In this document: positions 33,174 to 41,783 of the stretch, in pieces
Position numbering within the stretch: position 1 is the first letter of the stretch
Layout: every line of letters begins with the position of its first letter
Assembly (NCBI GenBank): GCA_963840235.1
Contig: CAWIYC010000009.1
Location: 62,001-126,000, forward strand
Direction of reading: 5' to 3'
DNA from: JBBRHQ01 sp963840235
GTDB taxonomy: Bacteria; Actinomycetota; Thermoleophilia; Solirubrobacterales; 70-9
Length of the DNA stretch: 64,000 nucleotides
Program-made: the position numbers and the translations under genes
The notes under the pieces: generated by a model
What the model was told of the DNA's origin: nothing
What the model saw: the letters and a program-made list of their open reading frames with translations, nothing else
Database searches by the model: none

Positions 33174-34476
33174 ATGGTGACCGAACCACAGGCCGGCCGG
33201 CAGGGCCTTCACGGGCGCCGCTCGCTGGCGTCGAACACGCTGAGCGGAGGGATCGCGCGAGGGCTCTACGGGGCGACCCTGTTCGTCGGATCCATCTTCG
33301 TCGCCCAGTTCCAGGGCGTGGACGCATTGGGCTCGTTCGGCCTTGCCGTCGTGGTCGGCACCTTCGCCGCCGTGATCGGCGACTGCGGAATGAGCCAGTA
33401 CCTCGATCCCCCTGCTCGCGCAGACCGAGTCGGAGAGAGTGGGGGGCGGTACTGGGGACCGTGCGCCGTTTCCAGCTCGTCAGCGCCCTCCCGGCCGCGG
33501 CTGCATTCGTCGTTCTCGTGGCGCTGGTCTTCTCCGGTGAGGATCGGACGGCGCTGCTCGCTTCCATACCCTGGTGGCTGTTCACCCGGGCGACGCTGTC
33601 ACTGCGCTCGTTCTTCGCGGTGGGCGAGAACTCGATCCGGGACGCTCGGGCAGGGGTCGCCGAGGCGGTGATCGGCCTGGCGTTGCTCGGCGCCGCCTCC
33701 TACTGGCTGGAGTCCCCGGCCTGGACCCTGCTGGCACTTGGGCGCCGGTGCCCTGGTCGGGCATGCTGCTTCGCCTCCGCAGCCTGCACCGGCTCGGCAT
33801 CGTCCCCACCGAGCCCCACAGGGTCGGGCTGGCCCTGCTGCGCGAGACCTGGCACTTCAACTCGTTCAACGTCCTGGTGATGGTCTACACGCGGGTCGAC
33901 GTGATCCTTGCTCGCCCTTCTCGGCACCGCGGCCGAGTTGGGCATCTACCAGGCGCCAGTCCGGATCGTGACCGGGATCCTGCTCCTTCCCGAGGCGCTC
34001 CACATCCTCCTCATGGCCAGGGCCTCCCGCACCCCCGGGGACCGCGAGCTGCACGCGGCGCAGCAGCATCTGCTGACGATCGGCGTTCATCTCGAGCCTC
34101 TTCGGTGTCGGCCTCGTCGCGCTCTTCGGCGGCGATCTGCTTGCCCTGCTCTACGGGGATCCCTTTGCGGCCGCGGGCCTCGCCTTCACTCTCCTCGTGG
34201 CCATGGTGCCGCTCCGCCTGGTCGGCGTACCTGAACGACAACCAGCTGGTCTCCCACGGCTTCCTCGAGGTCCGGGTGTCCCGGATGGCTCTGACCGCCG
34301 TCTTCGCCACCGTCGCGGGGGCGATCGCGATCAACCTCTACGGCTACAACGGCGCCGCCGCGGTCACCCTCGCCTCCGAGGCCGTGCTCGTCCTCCTCTA
34401 CATGGACGCGGTCAGGCGGCGGGTCGGCTCCGATTTCGTCCTCTATCCGGTTGGCCTGAAGCGGGCTTCGGCGTGA
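33174..34476 (+). pseudogene. Oligosaccharide flippase (polysaccharide_synt/MATE-like) broken by several frameshifts
   Basis: Pieces in three frames join into one multi-spanning transporter of about 430 residues: LSGGIARGLYGATLFVGSIF with VAQFQGVDALGSFGLAVVVG, then TVRRFQLVSALPAAAAFVVL, WLFTRATLSLRSFFAVGENS, RVGLALLRETWHFNSFNVLV, TAAELGIYQAPVRIVTGILL, FGGDLLALLYGDPFAAAG, and AYLNDNQLVSHGFLEVRVSR to the end LYPVGLKRASA. Frame changes fall near 33420, 33740, 33905, 34095 and 34215. No in-frame stops inside the retained pieces. This would move lipid-linked repeat units across the membrane, partnering the polymerase. The first ATG-like start is 33174. Ends about 30 bases before a tRNA fragment. 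Confidence 0.7.
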
Positions 34477-34508
34477 GCAGGCGACCCGGAGCCGCAGTTT
34501 CCCCAACG

Positions 34509-34541
34509 GCCCCCGTGGCTCAGCTGGCAGAGCGCCTCCTT
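34509..34541 (+). pseudogene. 5' half of a tRNA gene (tRNA-Thr-like), truncated at the anticodon stem
   Basis: The 33 bases at 34509-34541 contain an acceptor strand GCCCCCG, the U8-purine9 position, a D arm GCTCAGCTGGCAGAGC and an anticodon-stem strand, then stop resembling tRNA. No T-arm and no matching CGGGGGC follow within 100 bases. The 5' sequence matches actinobacterial tRNA-Thr patterns in my memory, which is weak evidence of identity. It lies between the flippase and the propeller gene. Confidence 0.6.
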
Positions 34542-34600
34542 CCTGAGCAACTGCGAGGCGAGACCTGGACCGTGCTTCCGGTCGGTGGTACCGTCGATCG

Positions 34601-36013
34601 GTGAGAGCGATGGGGGACCGCGAACACAGGCACCTGGGCGCGGCAGGCATGGTCTTCGTGGGCTTTGCCCTCTGCCTGCTCGCGGTCACGGGCGCAACCG
34701 TTGCCCTCGGCGCAAAGGGGGACCTCCGGCTGGTCAGCCGCCAGTCCGAGGTCGACGGCGGGGCCGGCGCCAACTCCTGGTCTTACGGCCCTTCTGTATC
34801 CGACGATGGACGCTTCGTCGCCTTCCGCAGCGAAGCGACCAATCTCGGCGTGCACGGCAACGGCTCCTTCCAGACCACCGTCTACGTCTATGACTTCAAG
34901 CAGCGCAGGATTGAGACGGTCTCACGCGAGTCGAACTTGGGCCTGGGTGCGGCCGGTGACTCGCGCAACGAGGAGATCTCTGGCAACGGGCGATTCGTCG
35001 TCTTTCGCACCGACGCGACGAACCTGGGCGGGCCGATCGTCGCCAACGAGAACATCTACGTCTACGACCGCCAGACCGACCGCGTGGAGCTCGTCTCCCG
35101 GCGCTCGAAGCAGGCCGGCGGGGGAGGCGCCAACCAGAACTCGGACCGGCCCTCGATCTCGGCCAACGGCCGTTACGTCTCCTATGAGACGCGATCGACC
35201 AACCTCTCGGGGCGGATCGCTGACGGCGGCTTCGAAAACATCTACGTCTATGACCGCAGGGAGAAGCGGACCTTCCTCGCCTCGCGGCGCTCCCACGGCG
35301 GCAACGGCGGCGACGGGAACTCGTTCGAGACCTCGATCGCGCCCGACGCCCCGGTTGTCGTCTTCGAGAGCCAGGCCCGAAACCTGGGCGGGCCGATCAA
35401 GCCGACGGCCAGCGCCAACGTCTACGCGTACAACTGGAACACTCGACGGGTCGGCCTGATCTCTCGCCGCTCCCACGGAGGCGCGGGCGTCAACGACGCC
35501 GCCGATCTGCCCGACGTCTCGGCCAATGGCCGGCTGGTCGTCTTCGAGACGACTGCTACGAATCTCGGCGGGCCGCGGCAGACGCCGGCCGGGAAGGAGA
35601 ATCTCTACGTCCACGACCGCAAGACGGGCCGCACCTCGCTGGTCTCCCGCCAGTCAAGGAGTGCGGGGGGACTGGGCGCCAACGAGTCGTCGTCCTTCGC
35701 CCTTCTGTCCAACTCGGGGCGCTTCGTCGCCTTCCAGACCCAGGCGACCAATCTTGGTGGGCCGATCGCGCCCTCGCCCAATGGCTACGTCTACGTTTAC
35801 GACCGCAAGCAAGGGCGGGTGATGCTCGCCTCCCGGGCGGCCGGCGGCGGCCCGGGGGCGAACACCTACGCCGGCGAGCCGGCGATCTCGGGCGACGGGA
35901 GGTTCGTCGCCTTCTCCACTCCCGCCGACAACATCGACCCGCTGGGTGAACCCGCCTACCACGGGAACTTCCCGGCGAACAGCAACGTCTACCGCTTCCA
36001 GTTCGCGCCCTGA
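34601..36013 (+). CDS. Secreted TolB/WD40-like beta-propeller protein
   Basis: A 470-residue secreted protein. A signal segment (about 13-36) precedes about eight repeats of roughly 50 residues, each with a core like PSVSDDGRFVAFRSEATNLG, VYVYDRKTGR, VSRRS followed by a Gly/Ala loop (GGAGAN). Such propellers are common as secreted adhesive or enzyme-scaffold domains in actinobacteria; no catalytic residues are recognisable. GTG 34601 opens the frame; ATG 34610, with GGTGAG 5 bases before it, is an equally good start. The C-terminal 180 codons are duplicated downstream (see repeat at 35470-36863). No peptidase or anchor domain. Confidence 0.85.
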   Translation: MRAMGDREHRHLGAAGMVFVGFALCLLAVTGATVALGAKGDLRLVSRQSEVDGGAGANSWSYGPSVSDDGRFVAFRSEATNLGVHGNGSFQTTVYVYDFKQRRIETVSRESNLGLGAAGDSRNEEISGNGRFVVFRTDATNLGGPIVANENIYVYDRQTDRVELVSRRSKQAGGGGANQNSDRPSISANGRYVSYETRSTNLSGRIADGGFENIYVYDRREKRTFLASRRSHGGNGGDGNSFETSIAPDAPVVVFESQARNLGGPIKPTASANVYAYNWNTRRVGLISRRSHGGAGVNDAADLPDVSANGRLVVFETTATNLGGPRQTPAGKENLYVHDRKTGRTSLVSRQSRSAGGLGANESSSFALLSNSGRFVAFQTQATNLGGPIAPSPNGYVYVYDRKQGRVMLASRAAGGGPGANTYAGEPAISGDGRFVAFSTPADNIDPLGEPAYHGNFPANSNVYRFQFAP

Positions 36014-36863
36014 GCCGGGCCCGGGCCGCTCGAAGGCGATGGCTCGGATGGAGGGCTTGGCATCACATGCCGGGTCGACTCGTGCCGCGCCCGCGCTACC
36101 GAGCCGACCATACGATGGCCACAGGCTCAGCTACGGCAGCGCTGCATGCGCGCCACGGACGCTCCACTCCACGGAGGCGCGGGCGTCAACGACGCCGCCG
36201 ATCTGCCTGACGTCTCGGCCAATGGCCGGCTGGTCGTCTTCGAGACGACTGCTACGAATCTCGGCGGGCCGCGGCAGACGCCGGCCGGGAAGGAGAATCT
36301 CTACGTCCACGACCGCAAGACGGGCCGCACCTCGCTGGTCTCCCGCCAGTCGAGGAGTGCGGGGGGACTGGGCGCAAACGAGTCGTCGTCCTTCGCCTTC
36401 TGTCCAACTCGGGGCGCTTCGTCGCCTTCCAGACCCAGGCGACCAATCTTGGTGGGCCGATCGCGCCCTCGCCCAATGGCTACGTCTACGTTTACGACCG
36501 CAAGCAAGGGCGGGTGATGCTCGCCTCCCGGGCGGCCGGCGGCGGCCCGGGGGCGAACGCCTACGCCGGCGAGCCGGCGATCTCGGGCGACGGGAGGTTC
36601 GTCGCCTTCTCCACTCCCGCCGACAACATCGACCCGCTGGGTGAACCCGCCTACCACGGCAACTTCCCGGCGAACAGCAACGTCTACCGCTTCCAGTTCG
36701 CACCCTGAGCCGGGCCCGGGCCGCTCGAAGGCGATGGCTCGGATGGAGGGTTTGGCATCCACATGCCGGGTCGACTCGTGCCGCGCCCGCGCTACCGAGC
36801 CGACCAAACGATGGCCACAGGCTCAGCTACCGGCAGCGCTGCATGCGCGCCACGGACGCTCCA
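35470..36863 (+). repeat. Tandem duplication, two ~697-base units, one in the propeller gene and one after it
   Basis: Unit 1 (about 35470-36166) holds the last 180 codons of the propeller gene and about 150 bases of 3' flank; unit 2 (about 36167-36863) repeats it. I count about nine substitutions and three single-base indels between them, roughly 98 percent identity. In the coding part, five of six substitutions are synonymous. The junction lies at a short CCACGGA microhomology (CCACGGACGCTCC versus CCACGGAGGCG). Confidence 0.9.
36167..36708 (+). pseudogene. Partial second copy of the propeller C-terminus, frameshifted
   Basis: Second copy of the last 180 codons of the propeller gene, lacking the signal peptide and N-terminal blades. 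A one-base deletion (CCC to CC in the TTCGCCCTTCTG stretch, near 36400) splits it into two frames; the frame is restored past about 36514, ending in NVYRFQFAP with a stop at 36706-36708. An in-frame ATG at 36146 would give at most a 123-residue piece without an export signal. It is therefore a gene fragment rather than an independent gene. Confidence 0.85.
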
Positions 36864-37092
36864 ACGGCGCCGATAGGTGCGTTGGTCGGGCCGTAGGAAA
36901 AGTCTGGAGCAGAGCTAAGGAACCTCCGAGGAGGCAACGGCAGCCGCCTCTTTTGGCTCTCTAGAGGGGTTTGCGAGGGATCCCGCTCTCGTCCGGCAGG
37001 CTGGATTACGCCGGATTGGGGTCGATTTGGGGCGTGCTGGCAGAAGTCTGGGTTTCGCCCAATGTCGCGAGCGGGGCCGGGGAACCTGAGCG
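36864..37092. other. Intergenic region after the duplication
   Basis: About 230 bases between the end of repeat unit 2 and the convergent PhyH stop. No coding frame with protein character. A small stem (GAGGC at 36931-36935, GCCTC at 36946-36950) followed by TTTT could be a weak terminator for the plus-strand genes. Base composition is slightly less GC-rich than the neighbouring genes. Confidence 0.4.
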
Positions 37093-38007
37093 TCAGGAGA
37101 CCTCAGCGAGCACCTGGAGCTCGGCCGGGCGCTTCTTGTCGATCGACCTGAGCGCCACCCCACCGCCGCTCTCGACGTAGTTCATGTCGTAGTAACGCTC
37201 AACCGCCGTGGTGAGGAAGTGCGCGACGAGGGAGCGACGAGTTCGCTCCGCACCTCCGGTGACCGGCGAACCGCCGTGCACCAGAGTTGCGTGCCAAATG
37301 ACACAGTCGCCCTTTTTCAGCAGCAGAGAGGTTTCCGGATATCCGCCTTTCTCGAGGCCCGTGTGAAGCTCGGTCACCCACTCGTCGTAGAAGACGCAGC
37401 TAAGCAGCGACTCGCCAGTCATCGCGCACCGCTCGGAGTACTGCTCGGTAAGTTCGGGCTCGCGCCGCTCGATCTCCTCGCGAACTGCACCGATCCGTGA
37501 CTCGTAGCGCTCCGGAATCCCCGTGGCCGCGATCTTGTGCGAGCCCGGGTAGTAGACAAGCGGACCGGCGTCCTCGCCAACGTCCTCGCAGGCGATCCAG
37601 ACACCGCAGAGCTGCAACACCGGCGCCGTGCTCATGAAAATGTAGTCGCTGTGCGGCGCCTGCTCGGAGCCGCGGCGAAAGTAGATCGACTGGAGGAAGA
37701 AGGGCTCTCGCTCGAGCAACGCTTGGATTACTCCGAGCAGACGCGGATCCGAGAGCGCCTCGCGGGCAGCGGGGGACTCCTGGTGAAAGTTCATCGTCCT
37801 ACCGGCCCGAGCCGGTTCAACTCCCTTGCGGTGATAGAACTCCTCGGCCTCGCTGGTGATCCGGTCGCAGAGTTCGGACTCGATGAAGCCCTCGAGCTTC
37901 AAGAGACCGTCACGATCGAAGTTCTCGCGCAGCGCGGCGGGGTTCTCGGGAGCCGTTGTCCTTGGTCTTTGCCTCCTGCGCAGCCTCATGAGGCAGCATG
38001 CTTGCAC
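37093..38007 (-). CDS. Phytanoyl-CoA dioxygenase (PhyH) family Fe(II)/2-oxoglutarate oxygenase
   Basis: A 304-residue non-heme iron oxygenase. The facial triad is visible as HSD in APHSDYIFM (His and Asp) and the distal His in VHGGSPVTGG, followed by the 2-oxoglutarate-binding Arg in RTRRSLVAHF. Other family blocks are DGLLKLEGFI near the start, PLVYYPGSHK and KKGDCVIWHATLVHGG. Such enzymes hydroxylate small lipids or secondary metabolites; the substrate is unknown. The first seven residues before a second methionine (37986) may not be translated. It is alone, with divergent transcription toward the TolB-like gene at 38255. Less GC-rich codons than its neighbours, consistent with acquisition. 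Confidence 0.87.
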   Translation of the reverse strand: MQACCLMRLRRRQRPRTTAPENPAALRENFDRDGLLKLEGFIESELCDRITSEAEEFYHRKGVEPARAGRTMNFHQESPAAREALSDPRLLGVIQALLEREPFFLQSIYFRRGSEQAPHSDYIFMSTAPVLQLCGVWIACEDVGEDAGPLVYYPGSHKIAATGIPERYESRIGAVREEIERREPELTEQYSERCAMTGESLLSCVFYDEWVTELHTGLEKGGYPETSLLLKKGDCVIWHATLVHGGSPVTGGAERTRRSLVAHFLTTAVERYYDMNYVESGGGVALRSIDKKRPAELQVLAEVS

Positions 38008-38254
38008 AAGCCGACCCCTCTGCCGCGGTCTCCGGTGTGAAGCACGCGCCGTGGATTAGCTCCCGATTAGGGGGCGATTCGGCCAGAAACCAAGCGGCTT
38101 CTGGCAATTGGGTACACCCCCAGGAGACCCCTCCAACTCGCGGTCCGAGGGCAACCGCTGGGCCATAACGCCAAGCTTCGATCCTCCAGAGCCAGGAGTC
38201 ACCCGAGGGGCCGGCCGTTTGACCCGCTCCTCGCCGCCGACTACCCTCGCGGTC

Positions 38255-39214
38255 ATGGAAGCGCTGAGCAGGAGGGGGCGCGGGTGGGCGATCCTCTGCA
38301 CCGCCGTGGGGCTGATGGGGCTTCTTTTCTCCGTCGCGTTGCTGTCGCACCCGGCCGGTGCCTCGCTCCCCGGCCGCAATGGTCGGATCGCCTTCGTCAG
38401 CGACCGGAACGGAGTCAGTTTGGAGATCTTCACGATGGACCCTGATGGCCGCCGGGTGCACCAGTTCACCCACATCGGTCTCGACGGCTCCTTCGAGGCC
38501 GCCTTCTCGCCGGGCGGGAAGAGGCTCGCCTTCGTCAGCAACAAGGACGGCTACAAGATCTTCACGATCGGCTCGAACGGCGAGCACCAGCGAGCCCTGC
38601 CGCACCCGCACCACACCGCCGAGGGCCTGCCAGCCTATTCACCGAACGGCCGGCGCATCGTCTATCAGTCCAACCGCGACGGCGACATCGAGATCTTCTC
38701 GATCAGGACCGACGGCACCGGACGACGCCAGCTCACCCAAAACGCCGTCTTCACCGACGGAGACCCGTCCTACTCACCGAACGGCAAGCAGATCGTCTTC
38801 TACAGCGACCGCGATGGTGACGAGGAGGTCTTCACGATGAGGGCCGACGGCACACATCAACGCCAGCTCACCCACAACACCGGGTTCACCGACCTTGGGC
38901 CCTCCTTCTCACCAAACGGCCGACAGATTGTCTTCAGCAGCGACCGCGATGGAACTTCTGAGATCTTCGTGATGAGGGCCGACGGCACACATCAACGCCA
39001 GCTCACCGTCACCGAGAACTTCGGCTCCTCCATCAACCCGGACTTCTCGCCCAACGGCAGGCTGATCGCCTTCGACAGCAATCGTGACGGGGACGAGGAG
39101 GTCTTCTCGATGAGGGCCGACGGCACACATCAACGCCAGCTGACGCACAACACGATCAGCGACGGGGCGCCGGCCTGGCAGCCTTTGCCGCGGCGGCACC
39201 ATCACCATCGCTGA
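38255..39214 (+). CDS. TolB-like WD40/PD40 beta-propeller, secreted
   Basis: A 319-residue secreted protein with a signal segment (about 10-35, LCTAVGLMGLLFSVALLSH) and six PD40 blades of about 46 residues, each with PSFSPNGRQIVFSSDRDG, then EIFVMRADGT and a QRQLT turn. Ends in a His-rich tail RRHHHHR. The frame is open from 38108 but ATG 38255 puts a signal peptide at the N-terminus. TolB-like propellers bind partner proteins at the outer surface; here the host is Gram-positive-like, so a Tol-Pal role is unlikely. The middle blades contain three identical 32-base DNA segments. Confidence 0.85.
   Translation: MEALSRRGRGWAILCTAVGLMGLLFSVALLSHPAGASLPGRNGRIAFVSDRNGVSLEIFTMDPDGRRVHQFTHIGLDGSFEAAFSPGGKRLAFVSNKDGYKIFTIGSNGEHQRALPHPHHTAEGLPAYSPNGRRIVYQSNRDGDIEIFSIRTDGTGRRQLTQNAVFTDGDPSYSPNGKQIVFYSDRDGDEEVFTMRADGTHQRQLTHNTGFTDLGPSFSPNGRQIVFSSDRDGTSEIFVMRADGTHQRQLTVTENFGSSINPDFSPNGRLIAFDSNRDGDEEVFSMRADGTHQRQLTHNTISDGAPAWQPLPRRHHHHR
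38837..39141 (+). repeat. Three identical 32-base segments in successive propeller blades
   Basis: The stretch coding MRADGTHQRQL is identical at DNA level at 38837-38868, 38972-39003 and 39110-39141, spaced 135 and 138 bases, i.e. one blade (45-46 residues). Synonymous sites are also identical, while the flanking blade sequence differs. This points to recent blade duplication or gene conversion. Confidence 0.85.
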
Positions 39215-39249
39215 TCTTCAGTCGGCCGCAGGGCCGTAACCTCCGCGCA

Positions 39250-39271
39250 GGCCCCGATAGCTCAGCTGGAT
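39250..39271 (+). pseudogene. 5' fragment of tRNA-Arg(CCU)
   Basis: GGCCCCGATAGCTCAGCTGG plus AT, the acceptor strand and D arm start of a tRNA, identical over 22 bases to 41560-41581, which begins the intact tRNA-Arg(CCU). Similarity stops in the D loop; no anticodon or T arm follows. Lies 35 bases after the TolB-like stop. Confidence 0.75.
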
Positions 39272-39351
39272 CAGCTCCTCCATCTGCGGGTGGTCCGTGC
39301 GCCAGTTTTCGGGTAATCCTGTATGAGGCGTGGGCCGACGGACCGCCGTCT

Positions 39352-40146
39352 TCAGACCATCGTGATGACGACCTTGCCCTTGGTCCGGCCGCCTTCGACG
39401 TGAGCGAGGGCCTGCGGGGCCTCGTCGAACGGGTAAGTCCGGTCGACGACGGGACGGAGGCCTCCTGAGTCGATGAGCTTGGTGATCTCGTCGAGCTGGG
39501 CGCCGCTGGCGCGCATGAAGAGGAACGAGTACCGAACGCTCTGGCGGCGTGCCGCTCGGCGCGTTTTCCAGCTAAGTAGGGCCATCACCAGCCGCAGCGG
39601 GAAACGTAGTCCTTGCTGGCGGGCGAAATCCGGGTCCGGCGGGCCGGCGATGCCGATGGCGGTGCCCCCTGGTTTGAGAATCCGCAGGGACTTCGCGAGC
39701 GTGTCTCCTCCCTGGGAGTCCAGGACTACGTCGTAGTCGTGCACGGCCGTCTCGAAATCCTGCGTTCGGTAGTCGATCACGATGTCGGCACCGAGGTGGC
39801 GGACCCATTCGACATTGCTGGTGCCCGTCGTGGTGGCCACGGTCGCCCCGAGGTGCTTGGCCAGCTGGATCGCGTAGGTGCCGACGCCGCCGGAGCCGGC
39901 GTGGATCAGCACTTTCTGGCCCGGCAGGAGGTGCGCTCGCTCGACAAGCGCCTGCCAGGCGGTCAGGGCGACGAGGGGCACAGTGGCCGCCTCGGCCATG
40001 GAGAGGCTGGCCGGCTTGGTCGCGAGATCGTCCTCGTGCACGGCGATGCGCTGGGCGAAGGTCCCGACGCGGCCGTCGCGCGGTCGCGCGTAAACCTCGT
40101 CACCCACGGCGAAGCGCGTCACCGCCGGGCCGACGCGGGTCACCAC
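39352..40146 (-). pseudogene. Zinc-type alcohol dehydrogenase / quinone oxidoreductase (MDR), N-terminally truncated
   Basis: 264 residues from GTG 40146 carry the MDR coenzyme domain: PGQKVLIHAGSGGVGTYAIQ (GxGxxG), ADIVIDYRTQDF, VVLDSQGGDTLAKSLRIL, and the C-terminal AHVEGGRTKGKVVI. The chain begins at VTRVGPAVTRFAVGDEVYA, about 60 residues into a normal protein of this class. Reading on upstream gives only ten more residues (FRSPADLAGV) to a TAA at about 40178, and the next gene ends at 40237, so the N-terminal catalytic-domain start is absent, not frameshifted nearby. The N-terminus was probably lost by rearrangement, so the gene is likely non-functional although the nucleotide-binding half is intact. 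Confidence 0.75.
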
Positions 40147-40236
40147 GCCGGCGAGGTCGGCTGGAGAGCGGAATTACGCGGGGTAAGGGCGTTCTCCATC
40201 GAGGCAGCTCGGGCACGTTGCCCACCGAGAGCCGCC

Positions 40237-40902
40237 TTAGGTGCAGACCTTGTTCACTCGCTGGGCCGCCTGCGCGCGTTTTACCTTTGCTTTGGCCAGG
40301 TTCTCCCGGATCCGGCTCTTGGCGCTGGGGGTGGACGCTTTGCGCAGCTTGCCGAGCTGCTTGCCAACCGCCTTGTTGCGGGCGCGAAGCCCCGCTCTCG
40401 CCGCTTTGCATTTCGCCTGGTCGATCGGCGGTTCCTTCAGATCGAGCGTGATCTCGACCCGAGCAACGACGCTGAACAACTCTTTGTATTTCGCCGTCTT
40501 GGATGAGCAATCATTCGGGACGGATCCGTCAACCGAGGAGTAGCCGACGTTCAACCAATGCTTACCGTCGGGGACCCGGTATTCGGCCACATATTTTGTG
40601 ACATCGTTGAACGGCGGCGCGGTTACCCTCGAATACTTGACGCCCTTGAACTCATAGAAAACCTTCCAGGCGATCGGGATTGCGTCAACCCTAAGAGGTG
40701 GATCCTTCCACATGACGAAGACGACCGCGCTGCAGTTGCCGGGGTCATTGGCACGGTTCTTGTTAAGGAAGACGACCTCGCCCGGAACCGTCTTCACCTT
40801 CGTCTCCGCCGCTGCGACGGACGGTAGACCTGCGAACAGTGCAAGTCCCGACACCGCCAAGACCCCGATCAGTACCCGACGGCCGCTACGCCTTTCCCCC
40901 AT
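40237..40902 (-). CDS. Secreted protein of unknown function with coiled-coil C-terminus
   Basis: A protein of 221 residues from the likely ATG at 40902 (238 from 40953). Signal segment about residues 10-32 (VLIGVLAVSGLALFAGLPSV with AAAE cleavage region), then a beta-rich domain (about 33-160) with KVFYEFKGVKYSRV, KYVAEYRVPDGKHWLNVGYS and a Cys-Cys pair (NCSAVV, NDCSSK), and a basic helical C-terminus (about 165-221, CKAARAGLRARNKAVGKQ). I recognise no family. Codons are less GC-biased than elsewhere. It lies between the truncated oxidoreductase and the low-GC gap before tRNA-Arg. Confidence 0.6.
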   Translation of the reverse strand: MGERRSGRRVLIGVLAVSGLALFAGLPSVAAAETKVKTVPGEVVFLNKNRANDPGNCSAVVFVMWKDPPLRVDAIPIAWKVFYEFKGVKYSRVTAPPFNDVTKYVAEYRVPDGKHWLNVGYSSVDGSVPNDCSSKTAKYKELFSVVARVEITLDLKEPPIDQAKCKAARAGLRARNKAVGKQLGKLRKASTPSAKSRIRENLAKAKVKRAQAAQRVNKVCT

Positions 40903-40953
40903 CCCAATCTCCCCCCTGCTCGCCATCTGTTCAAGAGAACGGAAACGGAGCAT

Positions 40954-41560
40954 ACCGTTTGACGAGGCTCAAGAGGATTGGATATGGGCTGCCCGGCAGA
41001 TCAGAGTTCGCCTCTCGCAGATCACGGTCTGCGTTCGACCGTTCCAAGAGATGGGCCTTGGATCCTTGGTCTCGTGGGAACGTCTTGGGAACGGGATGGT
41101 CCTCAAACAGCCCTCTCGAGCCTTCCAGGGCCGCGAATCGGCTAGTTCGAACCCACGGTAGACCCAAAGGCCCACAACGGTTTTCGAGACCGCCCCGTTT
41201 GCCCCGTTATCTCTCCAAATCGCGCGACTTTCGGATTTCCCTTGCGCCTCGATTCGCGCCAGTTTTCGAGCACTTCGCCAACGGGGGTCAAGATAGTTCT
41301 CGGCGGGTGCAGCCGCTGGCAGCATCCAAGCCCCGGCGCGAGCTGGTCCGGCTCCCGCTCACCCGGGGGCTGGAGAAACGCCCGCGCTCAGGATGGAGGA
41401 GACCGCGCTGGCCTACCTACAGAACAGCGGCAACGGTCTGCTTGCGGCAATCCATTGGGCAGAAATAGGCAGAAATGCCGATTCTGCACATTCGAACGAC
41501 GGCACCGCATAGGACGCAGAATCCCACAACCGGCATGGCAGAGCCGTAATCTGGACACCG
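40954..41560. other. 607-base gap with no gene, lower GC
   Basis: Noticeably less GC-rich than the rest of the window by eye, with many AA/TT dinucleotides. No frame gives a recognisable protein; a 118-residue minus-strand frame (41325-40969) and a plus-strand one have no domain or typical codon use. No hairpin stands out. It ends directly at the tRNA-Arg gene. Confidence 0.6.
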
Positions 41561-41634
<74 letters not shown>

Positions 41635-41783
41635 TCCGAGAGCAGAACACGCACCCCCACGAGGCCGGGGTGCCGCCTCTTATTGAAGGTTTGCAGCACC
41701 TATAGATGGTGAAACACGTCAGCGAGCGGGCATTTCCTCGGTGGGCGGCAGCCGCTCGCGTCGCAGAAGGCTCGGGGGCGTGC

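Noticed and set aside
35470..36863. Second complete propeller gene after 36013
   Set aside because: The second copy lacks the signal peptide and first blades and is frameshifted, so it was called a fragment.
39352..40146. Full-length NADPH:quinone reductase
   Set aside because: About 60 N-terminal residues are missing with no frame in reach, so it is listed as truncated.
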